From Crossaster papposus (Eukaryota; Echinodermata; Asteroidea; Velatida; Solasteridae), in contig JBAIAA010000886.1 in the NCBI GenBank assembly GCA_037893245.1, forward strand, positions 682,001 through 746,000: a stretch of 64,000 bases of DNA. The letters are read 5' to 3'. The translations under genes and the position numbers were made by a program. Under the pieces are notes generated by a model. That model had not been told where the DNA came from and did no database searches. It saw only the letters and a list, made by a program, of their open reading frames with translations. Of this stretch, positions 44,145 through 54,634 are shown in pieces. The first letter of the stretch is position 1, and each line of letters begins with the position of its first letter.

Positions 44145-44413
44145 TAAACACTCTCAACTGAGACCATCTCCTGTAAGACAGTATTCATCTGTGTTCGAAG
44201 AATAAACATATAGTGGCCCAGTACTTGTTCCATGCAGCGAGATTCGTCTGTGCTTCTGTGTATTCTTTCTTATGTGTCTAGTTGTACACACTCCGCTCTA
44301 TAGCCCTTAACCAACACTATAGTAACCTGACTAAGGAACGGTATCAATATACCACCTATACCCTCAACAATTCAGTGTTACAATTGGTAGCAGCGGTTTT
44401 GACCTGCCAAAGT
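44145..44413 (+). repeat. LTR fragment with primer-binding-like site
   Basis: The LTR-like part 44145-44394 is related to 15720-15935 and ends CAGTGTTACAA. It is followed at once by TTGGTAGCAGCGGTTTTGAC, the form of a tRNA primer site in Gypsy-type elements. No gag or pol follows, so this is a broken remnant. Confidence 0.55.
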
Positions 44414-44579
44414 CATCGATAAATAAAGCTCTTCATCCACGCTCTGGCCTTTCTCTTCCTTAACTCTGTGTGAGTTACATTTCCACAGTGCAGACTGCAC
44501 TGCTGAGAAAAACAAAAACGAAAAAAAAAAATCTCCGCATCTTTATCGGCCAACTTCTACGTGCATCTGTCTTCTTGTC

Positions 44580-44950
44580 AACGTTTCTGCACTGCCCCTT
44601 CTTCTAGCCTGCTTCTTCGAACTGTTCCTGTTTACAAGTCATCCAGCCCGTTCCTGTTGCCGTTTGTGCTTGTTTCTACCGGCTTACCACGGAAGTTCCC
44701 TTTTCCGCAATTCTGGAGACGCCACCGGTCCCTTGGCTGATCGAACCTGTTCCTGCGTCACTGCCCAGTTCCCGCTGCCGTTCCTGTGTTCCTGCGTTCC
44801 TGTCGTTCATCTTCCAGCCATCTCCCTGTGTCTTCGACTCCAGTTTCATCTTTTCCTGACTCATTTCTGCTCGTTTCTGAACTGTTCCTGTTCCTGCGCT
44901 GTTCCTGTTCCTGACCTGTCCCTGCTCCTGTTCTCCTAGTCTTCCGTATA
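44580..44950 (+). repeat. Pyrimidine-rich GTTCCTG repeat tract
   Basis: Degenerate runs of GTTCCTG and TTCCTGTTCCTG over about 370 bp. Apparent frames on both strands are low-complexity. No gene is supported. Confidence 0.65.
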
Positions 44951-45045
44951 CTACCCTCCGTATACTTTAGCTGCACCGTCATCTCCTTGTTGCCTGCCCT
45001 GCCAGTTCGTCCATCGGACCCATCCTTCCTGGCCAAGCCAAGCTG

Positions 45046-45502
45046 ACATCTTTCGCAAGTTATTTATTATTTTTGTTGTCCAACACATTTTCATTGATAC
45101 CTTCATCATTATGGACATCCCTATGTGAGGAATGGAACATGATTTTACTACATGTACTGTAGTTGTGGGTTTTTTAAAAAGTAGAGTGAGACAAAAATGA
45201 TGCAAAGTGATGTGTACAGAGGAAGTCACCAAACAAGGAGGGTTGTGGACAACGGCGGAAAGAGTTGAGGAGATAAAGAAACTGCATCACCAGAATGCAT
45301 CGGACGAAGACATTCGAAGGGCAATGTATAGCCAACTGAATTTTCACTAAAACAAACTTGCCTCCGAAACCCCACGTCGGGAATGTCTCCAACTAGGAAC
45401 GTCAGACGGCGGAAAAAGAAGAGACTTTACAGGAAACGAAATAACATCTTTCGCAAGTTATTTATTATTTTTGTTGTCCAACACATTTTCATTGATACCT
45501 TG
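45046..45502 (+). repeat. 57 bp direct repeats flanking GLW copy 3
   Basis: ACATCTTTCGCAAGTTATTT through CATTTTCATTGATACC occurs at 45046-45102 and again at 45446-45502, essentially identical. The duplicated exon lies exactly between them. Confidence 0.9.
45103..45445 (+). pseudogene. GLW-domain exon, copy 3 (decayed)
   Basis: It aligns with 28429-28640 and 37135-37375 but lacks seven bases near 45204 (shifting the frame) and has a stop in place of His-x in the QLNFH segment near 45347. The copied block is bounded on both sides by the same 57 bp direct repeat (45046-45102 and 45446-45502). Confidence 0.75.
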
Positions 45503-45645
45503 TGTTGATTTTGCCTTATTATCGTCACATTGATTTTGCTTTTTTGTTGATCGTTTATTCTGTGCCGAAAAAGCCTGTGTATTTGCTGTTTTCCTTCAAT
45601 TTGTATTCATCATTTTTAGTTGGTTTTGTATTTTCCATCAAATAC

Positions 45646-45895
45646 AGAAACGAAGTTACGAAGATGTGGAGTGGTAGTTCCCATTACCGATGAACCTGAT
45701 AAGAAATTAACTCATTCTGTTGGAAGCACTTTAGAATTGTCAAGGTACATGTACAGTACAACAGGATTTTTAACTCGGGTCATTTCATCCCAAAGTCAAC
45801 TTGTACTTGAGTTGTTTTTGTACCAATACGCCTCTGTACTGATCGGGAAGAGAAAGCCCAGCCCCATGTACATATTTACAGAAATTATATGGTGA
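45646..45895 (+). CDS. Short unrecognised frame
   Basis: An open stretch with RRCGVVVPITDEPDKKLTHS, then STTGFLTRVISSQSQLVLEL and a hydrophobic end. It has no recognised domain, no clear splice sites and no paralogue that I can see in the window. It could be an exon of an unknown gene or chance. Confidence 0.2.
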
Positions 45896-46447
45896 TGACA
45901 TACTGTCTGTTTCTTAGTTGGTTAGTTGGAAACTGCTAGCATTGCTGTATATACGGTAGTTTCACCTAAGGTGTTCTTTGGCTTCAAAAGAAAAGATAAA
46001 AGATTGCATTGCCTCCTTCATGGCCAACTCCTGTGACAGGAAGGAAGGCAGGAAACTCAGGAATGCGAAGTTAGTGGACAGTTGAACTGACAAGCAACTG
46101 CAGGGTTTCCATCCAGTACAGATGATGTCATTATCCTTGAAACAAAGAAGACCAAGCTTCCAGATCTGTAAATGTTCGATGGTTTTGCAACAGGGTTTAA
46201 TAATCTGAGTGACACCAGACCCTGAGATCCCACTTGGGAATACGGCGGGTACTGACAGATATCCTGGGCGCCCGGCCGGCATCGGGATTTCGTCAGGAAC
46301 TAGAGAAAGAAGAAAAAGAAAACGAAAAAGAGAGCCACTCTGGGAGAGTCCATAGGAATAGGGGGTTGCACAGTATGGGGGACAATGTTACGTAATTGGG
46401 GGTGGATAAAAGAGCCAGGTCGGACCAAAGTGATCTACTTCGTCAAA
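45896..46447. other. No gene seen
   Basis: Intergenic sequence without supported features. Confidence 0.35.
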
Positions 46448-48079
46448 ATGTCCAAGCGACAATGGAAGACAGAAAGGCCCCTCCGACATCTGTGCCTGTG
46501 TGGCGTGCGATTTGAGAGAGCACCCCAACTAAGGCTGAATCAGTGGACCTGTCACAGACGGCAGGAATGGCTGCGGGAGGCGGCGAGGCGAGCCACTGTG
46601 CCCGACGTCCGGCCCCGTAATATGGCAGAACTATGGTCAGGGGTTTCCCTTAACTTTTTTTTTCAGTGGCCCGCCGGGCTACCTAATTAGAGTTTTCAGT
46701 CGCCCGAAAGCATTTTCAGTGGCCACTTGTGCATTTGCATCTGTGTTTTCCACCGAGGTTACGCAACGCCAACTGCATTGTCCGACCTTCCGCGAAAGCG
46801 CGCTGCGCGTTCGGTAAAATTGCCGTAACGCGGCACGGCACGGCACGGCACTTTACAGCCCACTGCTTGTTGTAATCGCTGATCTTGCGGGAAGATTTAA
46901 TTTGCATCCGCCACAAAAGCTATCAAAACTAAACCTCACATGTGACAACAAAACTGACGGAGTTATTGTAAAAGCATATTAAATGTTTAAGGTTGAAAAC
47001 ATTTTTGGGGGAAAAACGGAGAATGTTGGCCTAAATCGATCTTTCACACGATGAACGCCTAGTTGACCAACACACCACACAAGCGTAAACTGAATGCAGG
47101 AAACATGCCGCGGTAGAACATTTTGTAGAAACACGCTACATCGCTCAAGAAGGACAAGCGTTACTACCTCGAAAGAAATACATTAACAGAAAATAAAAAA
47201 ATAGGAAAGGGCGACCATGATCTGATAATTAACCTGCAGGATATGACTTTCTTCATTGACGTTTGTTTGCCGGGCATTTTTACATCTTACGATGTCAAAT
47301 TCGACCATTTCGCGTAACGGAAAAATACATGCATGTCGGCCATGGACTGGTTTCGGTCCTTAACTTTGTCCATTGAAGCGTGCGGCGGAAACCAATCCAA
47401 CAATGTGCCTGCATTATGCATGCTTTGCATGGGGCGAGCACATGGCTTTTTGGCACCATCACCGTTTTTACGTACGCTTGCGGTACATGTACATGTGTAT
47501 GTGTGCCGCACAGGCCATGCGCGCCATGCGCTAGCGCTAGCAATAGCAAGCCGGCCATAAACATCGCGAATCTGTATCGATCCTATCTCTGCAATGCACG
47601 TGCGCGTGCACTGTTGTGTAAAGGTACTGCTGTACATGTACTGGTAAACAGTTGATCTGGGAAATCACATGTAATGTATTCAATATTTTAACTCGCCGGC
47701 CGGACGACCGAGGCAGTGTTTTGAGTCGTCCGTGGCTGTTTTGGGTCGCATTTGGCGAGCTGGCGACCGCTAAGGGGAAACCCTGATGGTATGGGAAAGC
47801 CGTGACCGACATTTCGGACCCATCGGACCAGGCCGAAGACACCATCCCGGTGAAAACGAGCGGAGGCCAGCCAAGCCAGCAGGTGGAGGCAGTCACCAGG
47901 ACCCGGCCCGGGGGCAAAACAGTTTTGCAACGCCTGTGGGAAGATATAAGGCCCGACCTTATGACATCGGCATCCTCCAGTACGTCGCCCGCTCCGTCTT
48001 CCAGTTTGTCGCCGGGGTCGTCGACCACTCCACCCTCCCGTACCTACATGTCTTCGGCACGCACTCATGAACCGGCCTA
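46448..48079 (+). pseudogene. Zinc-finger-like gene split by a transposon
   Basis: The frame from ATG 46448 encodes LRHLCLCGVRFERAPQLRLN with QWTCHRRQEWL, a C2H2-like finger in which the first histidine position is Asn. It stops making sense at 46637, where a 1.15 kb element is inserted. After the element the same frame resumes: GKAVTDISDPSDQAEDTIPV, KTSGGQPSQQVEAVTRTRPG and a serine/proline-rich tail (SASSSTSPAPSSSLSPG) to the stop at 48079. One copy of the 5 bp duplicated target joins the two parts in frame. A decayed paralogue at 52.9-53.1 kb lacks the insert. The host gene is probably inactive unless the insert is spliced out. Confidence 0.6.
46638..47785. mobile_element. hAT-like TIR element with 5 bp target duplication
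   Basis: Ends CAGGGGTTTCCCTTAAC and, inverted, CAGGGTTTCCCCTTAGC. The target ATGGT is duplicated at 46633-46637 and 47786-47790. The CAGGG start is characteristic of hAT elements, and some hAT groups make 5 bp duplications. No transposase is recognisable in the 1148 bp, so it is non-autonomous. The paralogous empty site near 52978 supports the boundaries. Confidence 0.75.
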
Positions 48080-48261
48080 AGCGATGGAGATCCGGTTGGA
48101 CATTACCGTGCTGAGGGGAGAAGTAGAGCTAAAAGAACAAGTGCGGCTTTACACACAACCGTTCGAGTTTGAACAAAACGAAAAAAAAACGAAAGAAAAA
48201 CCATTTGTTTGGCATTTTTGTTTATATCTGTACAGTTTACGGCCAACGGCTGAAAAGCAAA

Positions 48262-48648
48262 ATGGCTAGGCGTCTCCACACAAAACGGAGGCAGCATAAC
48301 CAGCAGGAACTAAACGTCAGGCCAATACTTGCCACGCGGGAATTACTACCGAGACCCCCAGCCCAAAAAGGGCAAATACCGGTAAGTCAATTTTCAGTAT
48401 GTTAAAAAGGCACAAACACGGGGTATGATTGTGCCTACAAAAAAAAACCCATCAAATCCCCCCACCACCCTTTTCCCCCCAAAAGGTACAACTGTATAAC
48501 AATAATTTATAACAAATATACAGGCGAGAAAGAGGCCCCGCGGCCGACGGAGTTGACCCCGCAGATGGAGACAGCCAAAAAACCCATTACGTTCTACGTG
48601 GACCCTGATAAGCGACCCGTCCAGACCCGGGTCAAAACTGGTAAGTCA
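48262..48648 (+). CDS. GEKEAP-type exons, copy 5
   Basis: Exon 1 ends at 48381 with KRANTG (phase 1, gtaagtc), aligning with the KRAKTG exon end at 32521. Exon 2 (48525-48644, acag acceptor) reads GEKEAPRPTELTPQMETAKK, PITFYVDPDKRPVQTRVKTG in phase 1-1. In the frame from ATG 48262 exon 1 does not connect in phase to exon 2, so the true start must be upstream by splicing. The FYVDP core is shared with copies at 28.7, 32.4 and 36.1 kb. No zinc finger exon follows before the Pro-rich gene. Confidence 0.5.
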
Positions 48649-49053
48649 ATTCTCAATTTACAAAAAACTGCACTTTTTATTTTCAACTTTTTAACGCAAT
48701 TTGTTCAGATTGCAGTTTGGCACGACCAATTTAAAAATAGTAACAAATCAAATTTATTCTATGGCCCTTTCGCACTCGGCGGTGCACGGCAACAACGCGC
48801 ACGTGGACTGGGGTAACTGCTTGGCGAAGTAAAATTTTAAGCTTGCCTTACGTGCCGGTATGAAATCGTATACCAATACCGACCAGCATCAGAACTCAAA
48901 AAGCAAACGGAGAAAGCACATGCATCAGGACCAGCAAACGGTATGTAGTTCGCACTTGTTGTAACGGCGGTAATTTTTGTTTAAACATTTCAATTTCTTA
49001 TTTGGTAGAATAACATTTTTTAATCCTATTTTTTGTAATCTTTTTTTTATCAG

Positions 49054-51042
49054 ATCACCAGAATGAATACCCCCACGTCTATCTCGCTCGACACAGATGT
49101 CGTCGATTTCGATAACATCGTTCTTGGTATGTATTTTTAAAAAATAACGCATTGGTTTTTGTATAAAAACAGTTTTTGCAAACAATTTTTTTTCTTGTAC
49201 ACAAACTAGGAACGCACGACTCTCCAGAATCGGTTTTCCCGTATGGAGACGACGAAGATGTCGAGTCAAACGACACAATCGTGGATGAACTGTCAACATC
49301 ATCCAAATCCATTGACGGTGAAAAGAAATTTGACTACGAAGAACTGGAAGCTATCACTTGGCAAGAAGTTTGTATCCATGGTGACGACGCCAAGGCTTAT
49401 GACTCTGACGAAATGTATTCGTACATTATGAACTTTGATTTTGACAATGGGGATATGCCACCGCTAGTGGATCAAAAAGACGCACCACCACCATCACCGG
49501 TAGTGGATCGAGAAGACGCACCACCACCATCACCACCATCACCGATAGTGGATCGAGAAGACGCACCACCACCATCACCGATAGTGGATCGAGAAGACGC
49601 ACCACCACCATCACCACCATCACCGATAGTGGATCGAGAAGACGCACCACCACCATCACCACCATCACCGATAGTGGATCGAGAAGACGCACCACCACCA
49701 TCACCACCATCACCGATAGTGGATCGAGAAGACGCACCACCACCATCACCACCATCACCGATAGTGGATCGAGAAGACGCACCACCACCATCACCACCAT
49801 CACCGGTAGTGGATCGAGAAGACGCACCACCACCATCACCACCATCACCGATAGTGGATCGAGAAGACGCACCACCACCATCACCACCATCACCGGTAGT
49901 GGATCGAGAAGACGCACCACCACCATCACCGATAGTAGATCGAGAAGACGCACCACCACCATCACCGATAGTAGATCGAGAAGACGCACCACCACCATCA
50001 CCGATAGTGGATCGAGAAGACGCACCACCACCATCACCGATAGTAGATCGAGAAGACGCACCACCACCATCACCACCATCACCGATAGTGGATCGAGAAG
50101 ACGCACCACCACCATCACCACCATCACCGGTAGTGGATCGAGAAGACGCACCACCACCATCACCGGTAGTGGATCGAGAAGACGCACCACCACCGGTAGA
50201 GAAAATGGAAGACGCACCAATAGAGGTCGGAGACATAGACACACCACCATCGGTAGAAGACATGGAAGACGCACCAATAGAGGATGGCAATGGTGAGATG
50301 ATTTTAAAATGGGCTTCGGTAACAGATATGTTAGATGAAGTAAATTGGCTATTATATCAAAGTTCACAAGAATGCATGTGTACATTTAAATGTTGTAGCA
50401 CTTTTTTGTTAAAGTATGGTGATATGAGTAATATAACCACAGATTTCAACATATGTCAAGCCTCATCAGCAATGGTAGATACTTGTGTAGATTTTAGCCA
50501 ACCAATAATGTCCAACGAATTACATAGCGCTGAAAGTGGTTTTATAAACTTTCGGTTAAAGTAAATAGCACATTGTCTTGTGAAAAAGGAAATCATAATA
50601 CAATGTTTAAGAAAACACATCATGCATTGTGTTGTCTGTAATTTGTTTAATCGCGAAACCACATGTTGTATTTTACGCAACTTTAAAAAAGATTCTTCTC
50701 GAAAGTACTGGAGAACAATGTTTGACAGAGAATGTGCAAAAATTGTAAACGTTTTAAGCAGCCTTGCAAGTGTAATGGTTATAAACACCCAAACAGGAAA
50801 ACCAAATATCGAGTGTGTAGCAATAACCGGATACGTGTATGCTGTTGTCAAAGAACTGATAGACAACAGAAAATGTATAAGTTTTGTACAAGTTTCTAAT
50901 CTTTTAAATAAGTTTTTACACATACATGTAGGGACCTATTGCTTACAACACTTACGTGCCGGTATAAAATCGTATACCAATACCGACCAGCATCACAACT
51001 CAAAAAGCAAACGGAGAAAGCACATGCATCAGGACCAGCAAA
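49054..51042 (+). CDS. Acidic Pro-rich repeat gene, copy 1
   Basis: Exon 49054-49126 (MNTPTSISLDTDVVDFDNIV) joins in phase 1 to a large exon from 49210. It encodes an acidic segment (YDSDEMYSYIMNFDFDNGDM), 17 repeats of VDREDAPPPSP(PSP), a KMEDAPIE double motif, then a globular-looking part: VNWLLYQSSQECMCTFKCCS, DTCVDFSQPIMSNELHSAES. A TAA at 50562-50564 sits where copy 2 has CAA. Beyond it the frame continues with CLVKKEIIIQCLRKHIMHCV, an RKYWRTMFDRE segment and a basic SKSKRRKHMHQDQ end, with a gtatgt donor at 51043. The repeats are probably disordered. A diverged relative is at 34-35 kb. Function is unknown. Confidence 0.55.
49475..50197 (+). repeat. Coding minisatellite, 17 units
   Basis: Units of 30 or 39 bp (the 39 bp form adds CACCATCAC) encode VDREDAPPPSP or VDREDAPPPSPPSP. 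All unit lengths are multiples of three, so five other frames also stay open and produce long artefact frames on the minus strand. Confidence 0.95.
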
Positions 51043-51170
51043 CGGTATGTAGTTCGCACTTGTTGTAACAGCGGTAATTTTTGTTTAAACATTTCAATTT
51101 CTTATTTGGTAGAATAACATTTTTTAATCCTATTTTTGTTAATCTTTTTTTTATCAGATCGCCAGAATGA

Positions 51171-52680
51171 ATACCCCCACGTCTATCTCGCTCGACACAG
51201 ATGTCGTCGATTTCGATAACATCGTTCTTGGTATGTATTTTAAAAAAATAACGCATTGGTTTTTGTATAAAAACAGTTTTTGCAAACAATTCGTAAAAAA
51301 AACCTTTTTTTCTTGTACACAAACTAGGAACGCCCGACTCTCCAGAATCGGTTTCCCCGTATGGAGACGACGAAGATGTCGAGTCAAACGACACAATCGT
51401 GGATGAACTGTCAACATCATCCAAATCCATTGACGGTGAAAAGAAATTTGACTACGAAGAACTGGAAGCTATCACTTGGCAAGAAGTTTGTATCCATGGT
51501 GACGACGACAAGGCTTATGACTCGGACGAAATGTATTCGTACATTATGAACTTTGATTTTGACAATGGGGATATGCCACCGCTAGTGGATCAAAAAGACG
51601 CACCACCACCATCACCGGTAGTGGATCGAGAAGACGCACCACCACCATCACCGGTAGTGGATCGAGAAGACGCACCACCATCACCGATAGTGGATCGAGA
51701 AGACGCACCACCACCATCACCGATAGTGGATCGAGAAGACCCACCACCATCACCGGTAGTGGATCGAGAAGACGCACCACCACCATCACCGATAGTGGAT
51801 CGAGAAGATGCACGCACCACCATCACCGATAGTAGATCGAGAAGACCCACCACCACCATCACCGGTAGTGGATCGAGAAGACGCACCACCACCATCACCA
51901 CCATCACCGATAGTGGATCGAGAAGACGCACCACCACCATCACCGATAGTAGATCGAGAAGACGCACCACCACCATCACCGATAGTAGATCGAGAAGACG
52001 CACCACCACCGGTAGAGAAAATGGAAGACGCACCAATAGAGGTCGGAGACATAGACACACCACCATCGGTAGAAGACATGGAAGACGCACCAATAGAGGA
52101 TGGCAATGGTGAGACGATTTTCAAATGGGCTTCGGTAACAGATATGTTAGATGAAGTAAATTGGCTATTATATCAAAGTTCACAAGAATGCATGTGTACA
52201 TTTAAATGTTGTAGCACTTTTTTGTTAAAGTATGGTGATATGAGTAATATAACCACAGATTTCAACATATGTCAAGCCTCATCAGCAATGGTAGATACTT
52301 GTGTAGATTTTAGCCAACTAATAATGTCCAACGAATTACATAGCGCTGAAAGTGGTTTTATAAACTTTAGGTTAAAGCAAATAGCACATTGTCTTGTGAA
52401 AAAGGAAATCATAATACAATGTTTAAGAAAACGCATTGTGTTGTCTGTAATTTGTTTAATCGCGAAACCACATGTTGTATTTTACGCAACTTTAAAAAAG
52501 GATCTTCTCAAAAGTACTGGAGAACAATGTTTGACAGAGAATGTGCAAAAATTGTAAACGTTTTAAGCAGCCTGGCAAGTGTAATGGTTATAAACACCCA
52601 AACAGAAAAACAAATATCGAGTGTGTAGCAATAACTGGATACGTGTATGCTGTTGTCGAAGAACTGATAGGGGTCCAGGT
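51171..52680 (+). pseudogene. Acidic Pro-rich repeat gene, copy 2
   Basis: A near-identical tandem copy starting with the same small exon (MNTPTSISLDTDVVDFDNIV) and large exon from about 51329. It has 11 repeats. One extra base within the repeat near 51810 shifts the frame, and a seven-base loss near 52430 shifts it again after QCLRK. It therefore cannot encode the full protein, although it reads through the point where copy 1 stops. The similarity to copy 1 ends abruptly at about 52670. High identity in introns as well as exons shows a recent duplication of about 2.1 kb. Confidence 0.65.
51589..52011 (+). repeat. Coding minisatellite, 11 units
   Basis: The same 30/39 bp unit as 49475-50197, with 11 copies. 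Some units carry single-codon losses (REDPPPSP), and one extra base breaks the frame. The difference from 17 to 11 units shows array instability after the gene duplication. Confidence 0.92.
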
Positions 52681-52907
52681 CTTTCTGAATGTAGAGAAAC
52701 ATCACAAGAATATATAACAAGATGGGAACAATCCTACGGGAACAAGAAATAAAAGGGGTGTTTGGATGCCGTATTCAAGATTCACCAAGATGCAACTGGC
52801 AGATATTGAATTTGGTGAGGCAAACACTCCTACATTGTTGTCCAGCCCGAACGAAGTTTAGAAAGAGACTATAATGCACTCTTTAACTCTGTACGTAGTT
52901 CATTTGT

Positions 52908-53112
52908 CCGCAGACGGCAGGAATGGCTGCAAGAGGCAGCGGGGCAAGCCGCTGCAACCAAGAGGCCCCGTACTATGGCAGAACAATGATACGGTAAAGG
53001 CCGTAGCGGATATATCTGATCCGTCGGACGAGAAACTCTTCCACTAGAAACGAGCGGGGGGCGGCCAGGTCTTCGGGTGCAGGCAATCACCAGGACCCGG
53101 CCCGGCGGCAAG
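52908..53112 (+). pseudogene. Decayed copy of the 46.4 kb zinc-finger-like gene
   Basis: CRRQEWLQEAAGQAAATKRP then RTMAEQ and, in broken frames, TSGGRPGLRVQAITRTRPGG align with the middle of the 46-48 kb gene. The transposon seen in that gene is absent here, so this copy records the site before insertion. Confidence 0.75.
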
Positions 53113-53279
53113 ACATTACACGTTTTGTCACTTTGAAGCTTTACTATTTCGTGTGACTTTCCGTGTAACTTGGGTCCCATTGTCTCGTGTCTAATGGCAT
53201 TACTTTGGCCATCTGATTTAATTACATATCCAAGTGCAACATTTGTTCTTGTTTTTCTTTCACGTGTACGAGTCCACTC

Positions 53280-53623
53280 CCCGTACAAGCCATTAGTGTG
53301 GGTAGTGGGCGACTCCTTTGTCAGCTGGACTGCCCGCGTGGCAGCATCATCAATGTCTGGGGCAGCACTAAGTGAGATTGTCCGACCGTGTGCGGTGGCT
53401 GGGAAAGAGGGGCATATACCTGGCCGACTTTAACGACTATCTCCATCGATGCTGGGAGCTCGAACAACAAAACCCAGACTATATAATTTTTCATGTTGGT
53501 TCCAATGATCTGGGGAATGTGCCCAAGAAATCTATCCAAGAGGCCGTCAAGTTCATTTTGACGGTAAAGTCTATTTTGACGGTAACAAAAGCTTTCTCAA
53601 AGGAAGGCATCACCGCCCGGTAG
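53280..53623 (+). pseudogene. SGNH-hydrolase fragment of retroelement type
   Basis: VWVVGDSFVSWTARVAAS has the GDS nucleophile block and NPDYIIFHVGSNDLGN the GxND block. This particular style (VGDSFVxW ... HVGSNDLG) is the hydrolase domain found with tyrosine-recombinase retroelements of the Ngaro type. Only part of the domain is present. It is broken, with about one or two breaks, and has no neighbouring reverse transcriptase. Confidence 0.6.
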
Positions 53624-53998
53624 GTCTTTATGTTTTTATGTACCGGGTATGCCTGAATCCATTATTTATAATATGTAATTTTTGATGAAAAAAAGAACAA
53701 CCATATGAACATAAAGAGGCCGAACAGATCATGTGTTTTCATCCTATTGCATAATGTACATTTGTATAAAAATCTATTTGCGTGGAAGGTGATTTTAATC
53801 ATTTTTTGTGGTTTTTGTTTGGGGCGGGGTTTCAGCTTGCGTCTTGCTGCTCTTAACTACAATGAAAACAGTGAGCGTCCTCAAGCTACCAAACTGGATG
53901 GGACCCCGAATGTTCCGAGTGGTCAGGCTCAAATACAGAGCAGTGCTGACTAAAGACCAGATCTGTGTAAAACAAAAAACTCTCACTCTTTGATCATC
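53624..53998. other. No gene supported
   Basis: Spacer with an AT-rich core. A short coding-like frame near 53810-53953 is not convincing. Confidence 0.35.
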
Positions 53999-54634
53999 AT
54001 GTCTGTAAAGCAAAATACGATTGATTTTGTCGAACTATCTTTTAATGACACAAACATCTTGTTGACAGAAGAGGACGACTTTTCTTCAGACGATGAATCC
54101 GACTGGGATTCGGATGACTCTGGCGTCGCTGTTAAATTTGATGAATTGATATGGAAGTTTTCAAATTTTAGCATCAACGACGTCAATAAAGCTAGAGAGA
54201 GACGGAACTTTTGGAAAAATTATCCAAACCATCATCTTCCTACCAGGTGTAACGGAAAATGGGACTCGACTGTTCAACAAAAAAACAAAACGCCGAGTGA
54301 ACTGGAAGCGTCAAGGATTCGACACAATAAAGAGATTGCCCAGGCTAATCCAACATTTGCGACCACAAATCCTCTTACCCAAAAGAGGTGGGATTTCCTT
54401 CCGCAAGATGCAGTACCCATCGGCCGGTACGACACGTTGGAGATCGCTAGAGAGCAAGGACACACGCAATATGAGGGATCGTTGATAACCTTTCAATTTT
54501 TGTGTGTGGGAACGATTCGCAAACACCTAACCCTACCGCAGGCCACAAGTTATGCACCCACGGAGCCTGCCATTGACGAACTCTCCCTATCGACAACTCT
54601 GCGACGGCTCTTCAAAACGGGTTATTTACATTAA
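53999..54634 (+). CDS. 211-residue acidic protein, weakly PPP1R15-like
   Basis: A single open frame from ATG 53999 with a preceding TTG codon. Residues about 20-42 are strongly acidic (LLTEEDDFSSDDESDWDSDD), followed at once by SGVAVKFDELIW, which contains a V-x-F core like a PP1-binding RVxF motif. About 60 residues later come ELEASRIRHNKEIAQANPTF and NPLTQKRWDFL. PPP1R15 (GADD34/CReP) proteins show the same order: acidic patch, KVxFxE, then W...ARDRxRFxxRI and a final helix. Those proteins direct PP1 to eIF2alpha. The resemblance is my own visual alignment and is weak. The frame is not interrupted and has no nearby paralogue, so it may be a real gene. Confidence 0.45.
   Translation: MSVKQNTIDFVELSFNDTNILLTEEDDFSSDDESDWDSDDSGVAVKFDELIWKFSNFSINDVNKARERRNFWKNYPNHHLPTRCNGKWDSTVQQKNKTPSELEASRIRHNKEIAQANPTFATTNPLTQKRWDFLPQDAVPIGRYDTLEIAREQGHTQYEGSLITFQFLCVGTIRKHLTLPQATSYAPTEPAIDELSLSTTLRRLFKTGYLH

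Noticed and set aside
44664-45036. Cys-rich or Thr/Arg-rich protein frames
   Set aside because: They are in a pyrimidine-rich GTTCCTG tract and low-complexity on both strands.
47287-47655. Open frames on both strands near 47.3-47.6 kb
   Set aside because: They lie within the hAT-like element, show no domain and overlap each other.
49426-50385. Very long minus-strand frames over the Pro-rich repeat
   Set aside because: Repeat units are multiples of three, so all frames stay open. The plus-strand frame has the splice sites, acidic composition and a conserved relative at 34 kb.
48861-52680. Viral origin of the acidic Pro-rich tandem genes
   Set aside because: Regular introns, host-style tandem duplication and no recognisable virus proteins nearby; nothing positive supports it.
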